Of a stretch of DNA of 64,000 bases, positions 26,578 through 35,728 are shown piece by piece. Source of the DNA: an uncultured Bacteroides sp. (GTDB lineage: Bacteria; Bacteroidota; Bacteroidia; Bacteroidales; Bacteroidaceae); NCBI RefSeq assembly GCF_900547205.1, contig NZ_URFY01000001.1, forward strand, positions 124,001 to 188,000, written 5' to 3'. Within the stretch, counting starts at the first letter, position 1, and each line of letters begins with the position of its first letter. A program made the position numbers and the translations under genes. The notes beneath the pieces are model-generated. The model saw only the letters and a program-made list of their open reading frames with translations. It did not search any database and was not told where the DNA came from.

Positions 26578-29500
26578 ATGAAAAACCCAGAAATTAATGT
26601 AAGCATGAGTGCTAAATTTATGAAATTCATGCTTGCCTTTAGCATCTTTTTTATTTCGGCGACTGTAAATGCAGTAGAATTGTCCGAATATAACCAGACT
26701 AAGAGATTTACATTTGAATTAAAAGACGTGCCCATAAAGAATGTGATTAAGTATATAGAGAAACAAAGTGAATATGTTTTCTTCTATTATGCTAATGTTC
26801 TTGATGATTCTAGAAAGGTAAGCATCACAGTCTTAAACTTGCCGGTCAATGATGTATTGAATAAATTATTTAAAGATATGCCGGTGAATTATGAAATTAA
26901 AGATCGACAAATCTTACTCAAAAAGCAAGAAACGATTCCGGCCTCAAAATTCCAGCAAACCAAAGGGAAGAGATTAATTCAGGGATTGGTAAAAGATGAA
27001 ACAGGAGAAACTGTTATTGGTGCGGCTATCAAAGTAAAAGGGACAACAATAGGTACTACTACAAATATGGACGGACTTTATAATTTAACGGTACCGTCAG
27101 AAAATTCAATTTTGATAGTTTCGTATATCGGTTATGCCACACAGGAAGTAAAAGTGGGGGGACGCCAGAATATAATTATCACATTGAAGGAAGATGCAAA
27201 AACACTAGACGAAGTTGTTGTTACAGCGTATGGAACTGGTCAGAAGAAGGCTAGTATGGTAGGTTCAGTGCAAACTATACGACCGTCGGATTTGAAAGTT
27301 CCAGCATCTAATCTTTCAACCTCATTTGCCGGACGTTTGGCGGGTGTGATTGCCGTACAACGCAGTGGAGAACCCGGTGCAGATGGTGCCAATTTTTGGA
27401 TTCGTGGTGTTTCGACATTGGGTAGCGCCAGTACTTCTCCGTTGATTATCATTGATGGCGTAGAGGCTTCTACGACCGACTTGAATGCGCTCGATCCTGA
27501 AGTAATCGACAGTTTCTCTATCTTGAAAGACGCTACAGCAACAGCCATGTATGGTATGCGTGGTGCTAACGGTGTCATGATTGTGACTACCAAGTCGGGA
27601 GCTGCTTTGGACAAACCGATTATCAACTTCCGTTTTGAAGGAAGTATGCACCAACCGACCAAGATACCCGAGTTTGTGGACGGTGTTAACTTCATGGAGT
27701 TGTACAACGAAGCAGTTCGCAACCAGCCAATGGGAAAAGTTCCTTATACACAGGAGCAAATCGACGGAACCCGTCGGGGGCTAAATCCCTATATATTCCC
27801 CAATGTGCAATGGTATGACGAAATGTTCAAAGACCGCTCTTTCAGCGAAACATTCAACTTTAACATCCGTGGTGGTGGTAAGAAGGTGGACTACTTCTCC
27901 AGTGTTTCTGTCAGCCACGAAAGTGGTATGCTGAAGAGCCGTTCTAAAGATTTCTTCTCTTACGACAACAACATCAGTCGTATGCGTTATTCATTCCAAA
28001 ATAATATCAATGCGAAGTTGGGTGCTACTTCACGCCTTTCATTGAAGTTGAACGTCATGTTGGTAGACAAGCGCAGTCCCAAAGACAGTACCGGTGACTT
28101 GTTTTCTAGTGTGATGGACTCCAATCCGGTGGATGCGCCGATTTTGTATCCGGAGGATGGCGAGACAACTTATCTCAAATGGGGTGTACCGCAGAAAGGT
28201 AAATCGGACTACAACCCGTTGGCTTCGATGGTGAACGGATATTCGGACACTTTCCAAAGCACGGTGATTGCCTCGTTAAATTTTGATCAAGATCTCCGTA
28301 TGGTTACTCCGGGATTGAAATTCAAGGCTATGGCTTCGTTGAAAAACTACACCAATTCGGTACAGACTCGTTCGGCTACTTGGAATATCTTCTCGATGAA
28401 TAACTGGAGACTCAACGGAGACGGTACGTATGATTATGATTTGACTATGGAGGGTACGGAACAGACTACCGAACTGAAAACTACCAGTAGCAATGCCGGT
28501 AACCGCCGCATCTATTTGCAAGCCATGTTTGAATACAACCGCATGTTCGGCAAACACGATGTGGGTGGTTTACTCATCTATAACCAAGATGAATATGTAG
28601 ACAACGATCCGGGTACGGATTTGCTGAAAGCACTGCCTACCCGTCGTCAAGGCATTGCCGCCAGAGCTTCCTACGCTTACGATAATCGGTATTTGATGGA
28701 AGTAAACTTAGGATACAATGGTTCCGAAAACTTCGCCAAAGGTAACCGCTGGGGTTTCTTCCCCTCTGTAGCTTTGGGATACAACATCAGTGAGGAGAAA
28801 TTCTTTGAACCATTGAAAAACATTGTTACTCGCATGAAGGTCAGGGCTTCCTATGGTTTGGTAGGTAACGGTGAAATTGGTGGCGCACGTTTTGCTTACT
28901 TGTCCGATGTCAATCTTACTGGAAGCGATTCTTTTACTACCGGCATCAATATGAATGTTTCTATGAAAGGTCCTAAATACAACCGTTTTGCCAACGAGGC
29001 GTTGACTTGGGAGGTGGGACGAAAATTCAACGCCGGTATTGATTTGGCCATCAAGAACAGATTCAACTTAACGTTTGATATATTCCGCGAAGAGCGCTCA
29101 GACATCTTCCAAGAAAAGGCTACCATTCCTTCTTATACAGGTGTATATGGTACCAAAACCTATGTTAACAGCGCCAAAGTCCGCAACCAGGGTGTGGATG
29201 CTTCTATCGACTTCGGTCATCAATTCAACAAAGATTTCAGCATGACTTTCAAGAGCACTTTTACGTATGCGCACAATGAAATTCTGAAATACGAAGAGGC
29301 TGTCGGCGACTATACCAACTTGTCGAAAATAGGTTATAGCGTTTCACAACAGTGGGGATACATTGCCGACTACCTTTTTGCCGACAATGTGGAAGTAGCC
29401 AACCATCCTTCACAAATGATTGGTGGCACGGTAGAAGCCGGTGATATTAAATATGTCAATATTCCTAATAAGTATGGACTGTACGACCAAGTAATCGACC

Positions 29501-29988
29501 AAAATGACCGTTTGCCTATCGGTAATCCGACTACGCCGGAAATTGTTTACGGTTTTGGACCCTCTTTCAAATGGAAAGGTTTCGATTTCTCATTCTTTTT
29601 CCAAGGAGTGGCAAAAACTTCTTTGTTCTTGAGCGGACTCTCTCCGTTTGGAAACGACCGGAAAAGAAACATACAGACTTTCATTGCGGACGACCACTGG
29701 AGTCCTGACAATCAGAACATCCGTGCTTCTTACCCGCGTCTGACCACGGTGCCTCTTGCCAACAACTCCGAGCGGTCTACGTTCTGGATGCGCGACGGTT
29801 CTTTCTTGAAACTGAAAAATGCGGAAATCGGTTATACCTATAAGAATATGCGCCTTTACTTGCGTGGCTCCAACCTGCTTACTTTCTCCGATTTCGACTT
29901 ATGGGATCCGGAACAAGGAGGAGGCAACGGATTGAAATATCCTACGCAACGTGTATTCAACTTCGGTTTCCAAATGACTATTAAATAA
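26578..29988 (+). CDS. SusC/RagA family TonB-dependent transporter with STN domain, PUL 1
   Basis: An outer-membrane importer of 1136 residues. After a signal sequence comes an STN signalling domain (residues about 45-115: FTFELKDVPIKNVIKYIEKQ), a carboxypeptidase-regulatory-like domain (about 130-200: IQGLVKDETGETVIGAAIKV), a TonB-box-like LDEVVVTAYGT, the plug (WIRGVSTLG and ATAMYGMRGANGVMIVTTK) and a beta-barrel ending in FNFGFQMTIK. The STN domain is the module that signals to FecR. It pairs with the SusD 20 bases downstream and probably imports a glycan or glycopeptide fragment. Confidence 0.95.
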   Translation: MKNPEINVSMSAKFMKFMLAFSIFFISATVNAVELSEYNQTKRFTFELKDVPIKNVIKYIEKQSEYVFFYYANVLDDSRKVSITVLNLPVNDVLNKLFKDMPVNYEIKDRQILLKKQETIPASKFQQTKGKRLIQGLVKDETGETVIGAAIKVKGTTIGTTTNMDGLYNLTVPSENSILIVSYIGYATQEVKVGGRQNIIITLKEDAKTLDEVVVTAYGTGQKKASMVGSVQTIRPSDLKVPASNLSTSFAGRLAGVIAVQRSGEPGADGANFWIRGVSTLGSASTSPLIIIDGVEASTTDLNALDPEVIDSFSILKDATATAMYGMRGANGVMIVTTKSGAALDKPIINFRFEGSMHQPTKIPEFVDGVNFMELYNEAVRNQPMGKVPYTQEQIDGTRRGLNPYIFPNVQWYDEMFKDRSFSETFNFNIRGGGKKVDYFSSVSVSHESGMLKSRSKDFFSYDNNISRMRYSFQNNINAKLGATSRLSLKLNVMLVDKRSPKDSTGDLFSSVMDSNPVDAPILYPEDGETTYLKWGVPQKGKSDYNPLASMVNGYSDTFQSTVIASLNFDQDLRMVTPGLKFKAMASLKNYTNSVQTRSATWNIFSMNNWRLNGDGTYDYDLTMEGTEQTTELKTTSSNAGNRRIYLQAMFEYNRMFGKHDVGGLLIYNQDEYVDNDPGTDLLKALPTRRQGIAARASYAYDNRYLMEVNLGYNGSENFAKGNRWGFFPSVALGYNISEEKFFEPLKNIVTRMKVRASYGLVGNGEIGGARFAYLSDVNLTGSDSFTTGINMNVSMKGPKYNRFANEALTWEVGRKFNAGIDLAIKNRFNLTFDIFREERSDIFQEKATIPSYTGVYGTKTYVNSAKVRNQGVDASIDFGHQFNKDFSMTFKSTFTYAHNEILKYEEAVGDYTNLSKIGYSVSQQWGYIADYLFADNVEVANHPSQMIGGTVEAGDIKYVNIPNKYGLYDQVIDQNDRLPIGNPTTPEIVYGFGPSFKWKGFDFSFFFQGVAKTSLFLSGLSPFGNDRKRNIQTFIADDHWSPDNQNIRASYPRLTTVPLANNSERSTFWMRDGSFLKLKNAEIGYTYKNMRLYLRGSNLLTFSDFDLWDPEQGGGNGLKYPTQRVFNFGFQMTIK

Positions 29989-30008
29989 ATTTCTTAAAGC
30001 TAAATATT

Positions 30009-31913
30009 ATGAAATTGATAAAATATTTATTGATGGCGGTATGCCTGATGACTGTCGTTTCTTGCAATTATTTGGACATTGTACCGGATGAAAAGGCAAC
30101 GGAAGAAGACGCCTTTAAAAACCCTAAAGCGGCATTGCGCTATTTGTATTCGTGCTATTCTTACATCCCCGAGGCAAGAAATGGTAGTTCTTCATTAGAC
30201 CTTTTGACCGGTGACGATGTGGTGACTCCTTGGGAACATGAGAAATTTGGTAAATTCGTACAAGGTACATACACTCCGAGCAACCCGATTATCAACTATT
30301 GGCACGACTTGTATAAGGGAATCCGCCAATGCTATCTGATGAAAGAGAACGTAGGTTCTGTGCCGGGACTATCGAATGAATTGAAAGCGGAATATACGGC
30401 GGAAGCGGATTTCTTGGTGGCATATTACCACTATATTTTGATACGTACCTATGGTCCGAGCATTCTGATTAAAGAGTTGTTCGACGTTAATACGCTGGGC
30501 AATCCGGAAACTTTCTTGCCACGTTCTCCGTATGACGAATGTGTGACATGGGTGGCAGAGCAATTGCGTGAAGTGGCGACTCGCCTGCCGGCAGTTCGCA
30601 CGGGTGATGAATACGGACGTGCCACTGCCACAGCTGCAATGGCTCTTCGCGGTCGTCTGTTGTTGTATGCCGCTTCACCGTTGTTCAACGGAGGTGAAAA
30701 GTTTCGTTCAATGTTCAGCAGCTTCACCAATGCAGACGGTACTCCGCTTATCAGTACCTCTTACAACCCTCAGAAATGGAACGATGCCGCCCAGGCTTGT
30801 AAGGAGGCTATCGATTTGGCGAAGGCTAATGGCTACGATTTATACTATGCAACAGAAGGAGCATTGAGCAGCACTCCCGAACCCACGGACCTTAATCAAC
30901 GCTCGTTGCGTTTCACCTTCATCGACAAGGAGAATTCGCCGGAAATTATTTTTGCCGATTGTCGAAAAGAATCAAGCAACTACAGCGTGCAGGGAAAGAG
31001 TGTACCTAGATGGGGTTCGTATAGCTGGGGTGGTCTTGCTATTACTTTACGACAGATTGAACGCTTCTATACGGAAAACGGTCTGCCTATCGACGAAGAT
31101 CCCAATTATCCTTATGCCAACCGCTTCAACATCACGGAGGTTCCTGCGGACAATCTGAACGCTGAAGGAGAAACTATGGTGATGAATATGCAACGCGAAC
31201 CTCGTTTTTATGCTTGGGTATCGTTCCATAATGGTTATTACGAAGTGATGGGAAAAGATGCAGATACCAAATCGAACAATGCTTTTGCCACCAAATATCT
31301 GAGAGGTGAGAAAGGAAAAGAGGAAACCAAGCATTTGGTGCAATTTACTAAATTATCCAACCAAGGAGTTACCTCAGACAATCAACAAGGTACTAAGAGC
31401 GGCTACTTAAACAAAAAGGGTGTGAACCCGGCTACTTCTGTCAGCTCATCAGGTTTTACCCCTGCGCACTATCCCTGGCCGGTAATTCGTTTGGCAGAGC
31501 TCTACTTGAACTATGCAGAAGCCTGCGTGGAATGTAACAACTTGCCCGAAGCTAAAACGTATTTAAATTTAGTTCGTAAGCGTGGAGGAGTCCCGTCGGT
31601 AGAAGAATCTTGGGAAGGAATCGCTACACTCGACCAAAACAAGTTGCGCCAGATTGTCCACCAAGAACGTCACATTGAGCTTTATTTGGAAAACCACAAT
31701 TTCTATGATATTCGCCGTTGGGGTGAAGCGGAAGTTTTGGGAGAACGCCCAATGGGACTTTCTGTAGAAGAGACGGACTTGGCACGTTTTGCCCAGCCGA
31801 AAGAAGTGGAACTTTCCCGTAATTTCATCCCGGCACACTACCTGATGCCGTTGCCCATTAGCGAAATCAATAAAAATCCTAATCTGGTACAGAACCCGGG
31901 ATATAGTGACTAA
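30009..31913 (+). CDS. SusD/RagB family surface lipoprotein, PUL 1
   Basis: A surface glycan-capture protein of 634 residues that forms the lid of the SusC transporter. The signal peptide ends in TVVSC (Cys19). It shows the family start NYLDIVPDEKATEEDAF, the TPR-like helices (LMKENVGSVPGLSNELKAEY) and the C-terminal RagB domain (RLAELYLNYAEACVECNNLP and the conserved HIELYLENHNFYDIRRWGEA). Co-transcribed with susC. Confidence 0.95.
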   Translation: MKLIKYLLMAVCLMTVVSCNYLDIVPDEKATEEDAFKNPKAALRYLYSCYSYIPEARNGSSSLDLLTGDDVVTPWEHEKFGKFVQGTYTPSNPIINYWHDLYKGIRQCYLMKENVGSVPGLSNELKAEYTAEADFLVAYYHYILIRTYGPSILIKELFDVNTLGNPETFLPRSPYDECVTWVAEQLREVATRLPAVRTGDEYGRATATAAMALRGRLLLYAASPLFNGGEKFRSMFSSFTNADGTPLISTSYNPQKWNDAAQACKEAIDLAKANGYDLYYATEGALSSTPEPTDLNQRSLRFTFIDKENSPEIIFADCRKESSNYSVQGKSVPRWGSYSWGGLAITLRQIERFYTENGLPIDEDPNYPYANRFNITEVPADNLNAEGETMVMNMQREPRFYAWVSFHNGYYEVMGKDADTKSNNAFATKYLRGEKGKEETKHLVQFTKLSNQGVTSDNQQGTKSGYLNKKGVNPATSVSSSGFTPAHYPWPVIRLAELYLNYAEACVECNNLPEAKTYLNLVRKRGGVPSVEESWEGIATLDQNKLRQIVHQERHIELYLENHNFYDIRRWGEAEVLGERPMGLSVEETDLARFAQPKEVELSRNFIPAHYLMPLPISEINKNPNLVQNPGYSD

Positions 31914-31931
31914 TTTAAATGTAATACGATT

Positions 31932-32804
31932 ATGAAGAAATATGTAATATATGCAATGGCATTTTTTGCCTTAACCCATACATCTTGCAGTGATAACGAC
32001 GAGGGAGTAGCTCCTACCGATATTACCAACCTGACCTCGGAAGCCCTTCCCGGCGCTATCCAGCTGAATTGGGAGTGTCCTGATGCGGAGAATAGTAATG
32101 TCCGTTATGTGGAAGTGCGGTATTTTGATCCGGCTAAAAAACAAGAAGTGAGAAAAACGGCCAGCAGTTTTAGTAACAGTATCTTAATTGATGACTTGCG
32201 GTTGAAATACGGAGAGTATAAGTTCCAAATACAGCCGTTCAGTACTACTTTTACTCCAGGAACAGTTCATGAGATTGCTGAAACGCCGAAACGTGCCGAA
32301 GTTACCGAAACATATACCAGCAGGGAACTGACGATCACGGCCAATGATATAGATATTCCGGGAATATATAGCGGCTCTAAAGCGGAATCTTTGTTTGATA
32401 ACGACAATAAAACTTTTGTGAATTTTGATTATAGCACAAGTACGGCAACCGGAGTTACCCGCTATTATGACATCCACTATCCGAAGACACAGGAATTTAT
32501 TAAGTTTTCCTATATCAACAGAGACCATAAAGATGCCAAATTCCCTTCGGTAATTGAATGTTATGTGAAAGCGATGGAGTCCGATCCGTGGACACTAGTG
32601 ACTACATTGACGCAAGATGCCGACGGACTCCCTACCAAACCGCTTGATTCTTTTCTTTCTAAAGAATATAGAGCACCTTTTGCTTTCAATTATTTCCGTT
32701 TCCAGGTGCCTACTGTGCATACGGGCAGTGATGTGAAGAACTTCTCATTCGCCGAATTCCGGATTTATGAGGTCGAATATTATTTCTTTGACCCGGAAGC
32801 GTGA
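31932..32804 (+). CDS. Surface lipoprotein with Fn3-like and galactose-binding-like domains (SusE/F position), PUL 1
   Basis: A protein of 290 residues with a lipoprotein signal ending in THTSC. The N-terminal domain, with EALPGAIQLNWECPDAENSN, resembles the DUF4959/DUF4998 Fn3-like domains that follow SusD genes. The C-terminal part (residues about 135-285) reads as a discoidin-like beta-sandwich. It is likely an accessory glycan-binding protein at the cell surface. Its counterpart in PUL 2 is at 47176-48111 and shares the PGAIQL motif. Ligand unknown. Confidence 0.75.
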   Translation: MKKYVIYAMAFFALTHTSCSDNDEGVAPTDITNLTSEALPGAIQLNWECPDAENSNVRYVEVRYFDPAKKQEVRKTASSFSNSILIDDLRLKYGEYKFQIQPFSTTFTPGTVHEIAETPKRAEVTETYTSRELTITANDIDIPGIYSGSKAESLFDNDNKTFVNFDYSTSTATGVTRYYDIHYPKTQEFIKFSYINRDHKDAKFPSVIECYVKAMESDPWTLVTTLTQDADGLPTKPLDSFLSKEYRAPFAFNYFRFQVPTVHTGSDVKNFSFAEFRIYEVEYYFFDPEA

Positions 32805-32837
32805 TTATAATCAATGTGTAAATATAAAATTAAAATC

Positions 32838-35693
32838 ATGAGAACATATTTATATTGGAGCTGCTTTGTCATGCTGTTTGCCGTATGTTTATTCTCGGCT
32901 TGCAACGACGATGAAGGCGCTGGCAGCATACCGACGTTGGAAATAGTCGCAGAGACTGTTGACTTTGAACAAGAAGGAGGTAGAAAAGCGCTCGAAATTA
33001 TTTCCAATCGCATCAATTGGGTGGCGGCGGTTAATCTGGAAGCGAGAGGCTGGTGCTCGGTAACAGCCGACGTGCAAGATAAAAAACAATTCATGGAGAT
33101 TGCGGTTAACAAAAACAATGCCATCGAATCCCGTGAAGCTATTATTACAGTGAGAATCGATGAATTGGTCCGTAAACTAACGGTGCGTCAGTTAGGTTCG
33201 GGTAAGGGAATCTTTATTTCTCCCGAGAATATAACTGTCGGAAATGTGGGAGAGACAATCGAATTTACGGTTACTACGAATGTGGAGTATGAAATTATAC
33301 CATCCGATTGGATTAAGAAAGCTCCGGAAACCAGAACTATAGAATGGCAGACTAATACTCATAACTACATTGTAGACCGTAATACCGGAGATAAGCGTAC
33401 AGGAACCATTCTTGTAAAAGAAAATAGCGCTGATGAGAAAAAAATATCTGCGGAGTTGGTGGTTACGCAAAGCGCCGGCGAATATGAAAGCGGTGAATCC
33501 GGTTATGGAGAAGATGTAATGGTGCCAATTGCAGGAGGTGAGGCTCGCAACAACTTGGGAGCCATCTCCGAAAAATCATCCACTCCTTTCGTAAGAGCTT
33601 GGGATGGTAAGTACTCAGGCACAGGCAGCGGCTATCTATGTAGTGACAAGGATGAGTTTAAAGCATCGGAAGCAGAGACCGATCCGGCTAAGAAAACGTG
33701 GCCGTTAAGTCTTATTTTCAAATTTGAAGATCAATCCCGGATTGATTATTTTATATGGTATGATGATAAGAACAAGGATGCGTTGTCTGTAGGAGACGTA
33801 TATGTCAAGACGAAGACCGATGCAGATTTCAAATTGGTGATGAAAGATGTAGCGTTCGATGCTGGTACTACTCCCACACGCATTGATTTTCCGGTGGCAT
33901 TGATAGATCCGGTAGAAATCAAAGTAGTGGCAAAAACGGTGTATACAACCAATCAGAGTGTCAAAAGATACTTGCTGGTGAGAGAAGTGGAATTCTACCG
34001 TCAGAATCCCAACAACTTCGATCCGATGACGCTTTTTGAAGATGTGACGTGTACGCAATTGAAAGCGGGCATTACCGAAAAACAGATTGAAGAATGCACG
34101 GATCCCCTGTTCCGTAATATGGCTTTCTATATGTTGAGAGGTAACTATCCTGCCGAGTTCCGCATCAATAACTATAAGGCTTATCCTCACCCGAGCATTT
34201 TCCAGAAAGAGAATAAACTGAGCAAGGCGCACGACTTGTTGTCCAATCCTACGGGAATATTCGTGGAACAGGGCAAGGAAGTGATTATCTTGGTTGGCGA
34301 AACCAATGGGCTTCCGCTCACAGCCCGTGTCTTGAATCTGTATGTACCGGGTGAAGATGGATTCAACAAGAATTATTCTCATAACCTAAGAAAGGGTACA
34401 AACCGCTTCATTGCCGAATCGGATGGCTTGATTTATATCTGTTATCATACACCGGATTATAAATCGGCCCCCGAAATCAAAATCCATATTCCTTCCGGAA
34501 AGGTAAACGGATATTTCGACACTAAGATTCATGAGGCAGGAGAATGGGAACGCTTACTGAATGCTGCGGTTGCTCCTCATTTTGATGTATTGGGTGAGTA
34601 CTCTCATTTGATGTTCCCGGTAAGCAGCTTTAAGTCGTATACTCCCGACGGGAAGGCATTGGTGGATATCTATGATGAATTGGTGCTGCTTGAGCAAGAA
34701 TTTATGGGATTGAAGAAATACAATCGTATGAATCCGAATTATGTCTGCTTCTCTGTGATGTATAACAACAGTTATATGTATGCCGCTGATTATCATACCG
34801 GATACGTGGCCAGTGAGATGAATGATTTATGTAGTGTAGACAAAATGAGAACCAGTGTTTGGGGACCTGCCCATGAAGTAGGACATACTTTCCAAACCAA
34901 GCCAGGCTTATGCTGGCATGGAATGACGGAAGTAACCAACAACATTCATTCATTGTATGTACAGACCACCTTTGGAAACCAATCCCGTCTAATGGCTACT
35001 CCCAGTAGTGGCAAATATACTAGCCTTTATGAAAAGGGTATGTCACTCTTGTTGCCGATTGATCATCCGCACGTGAGAAAAACGCCGGATGGATCGGATA
35101 TAGATGTATGGTGTCAGTTAGTACCTTTCTGGCAATTGTATTTGTACACCCAGATAGAAGGAAACAAAGATTTCTATAAAGACTTATACCAAAAGATACG
35201 GGAAACAGCCGACAAAGACACACCGGGAGAAAGCCAAGTGGAATTTACGGTACTGGCAAGTGAGGTAGCCGGATTGGATTTTACAGAGTTCTTCACGAAA
35301 TGGGGATTCTACGAACCGGTGGATTATAAACTGAATGACTATACGTCTAAGCAGTTTACGGTTACTAAAGAGATGGCCGACAAAGCCAAAGAACGTATCA
35401 AGGCAATGGGGCTTCCCAAACCATCCAAGAAAGTAGAATATATTTGCGATGATAATAAGGGGCTTTATAAGTCCAATAGCAGCATTGTTACTGGAAGTGC
35501 GTCAAGAAACGGTCAGACGTTCTTGATGGTTAATTGGAAGAATGTGGCAGCCTATGAAGTATGGTCTGACAATAAATTACTATTTATCTCCCCGGCCAAC
35601 ACATTTACCCTTCCTGCGCAATTCGTTTTAGGAACCAGGGTTCAGGTCTTTGCGGTAGCTCCATCGGGAGAAAAAGTAGAAGTCTCACTTTGA
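32838..35693 (+). CDS. M60-like (enhancin-type) zinc metallopeptidase lipoprotein with BACON-like and discoidin-like domains
   Basis: A protein of 951 residues. A lipoprotein signal ends in LFSAC. Residues about 30-225 contain two BACON-like beta-sandwiches ending in KLTVRQLGSG and LVVTQSAG, and residues about 230-390 look like an F5/8-type domain. The M60-like catalytic region has H679-E-V-G-H683 followed by E698, fitting the gluzincin pattern HEXXH(x)nE. Family members in Bacteroides (such as BT4244) cut mucin-type glycoproteins at O-glycosylated sites. A similar surface mucinase role is inferred here. The start at 32838 gives the clean signal peptide. Confidence 0.9.
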   Translation: MRTYLYWSCFVMLFAVCLFSACNDDEGAGSIPTLEIVAETVDFEQEGGRKALEIISNRINWVAAVNLEARGWCSVTADVQDKKQFMEIAVNKNNAIESREAIITVRIDELVRKLTVRQLGSGKGIFISPENITVGNVGETIEFTVTTNVEYEIIPSDWIKKAPETRTIEWQTNTHNYIVDRNTGDKRTGTILVKENSADEKKISAELVVTQSAGEYESGESGYGEDVMVPIAGGEARNNLGAISEKSSTPFVRAWDGKYSGTGSGYLCSDKDEFKASEAETDPAKKTWPLSLIFKFEDQSRIDYFIWYDDKNKDALSVGDVYVKTKTDADFKLVMKDVAFDAGTTPTRIDFPVALIDPVEIKVVAKTVYTTNQSVKRYLLVREVEFYRQNPNNFDPMTLFEDVTCTQLKAGITEKQIEECTDPLFRNMAFYMLRGNYPAEFRINNYKAYPHPSIFQKENKLSKAHDLLSNPTGIFVEQGKEVIILVGETNGLPLTARVLNLYVPGEDGFNKNYSHNLRKGTNRFIAESDGLIYICYHTPDYKSAPEIKIHIPSGKVNGYFDTKIHEAGEWERLLNAAVAPHFDVLGEYSHLMFPVSSFKSYTPDGKALVDIYDELVLLEQEFMGLKKYNRMNPNYVCFSVMYNNSYMYAADYHTGYVASEMNDLCSVDKMRTSVWGPAHEVGHTFQTKPGLCWHGMTEVTNNIHSLYVQTTFGNQSRLMATPSSGKYTSLYEKGMSLLLPIDHPHVRKTPDGSDIDVWCQLVPFWQLYLYTQIEGNKDFYKDLYQKIRETADKDTPGESQVEFTVLASEVAGLDFTEFFTKWGFYEPVDYKLNDYTSKQFTVTKEMADKAKERIKAMGLPKPSKKVEYICDDNKGLYKSNSSIVTGSASRNGQTFLMVNWKNVAAYEVWSDNKLLFISPANTFTLPAQFVLGTRVQVFAVAPSGEKVEVSL

Positions 35694-35728
35694 ATCATTG
35701 AATAATTTATTAATCGAAAAAAAATAAT

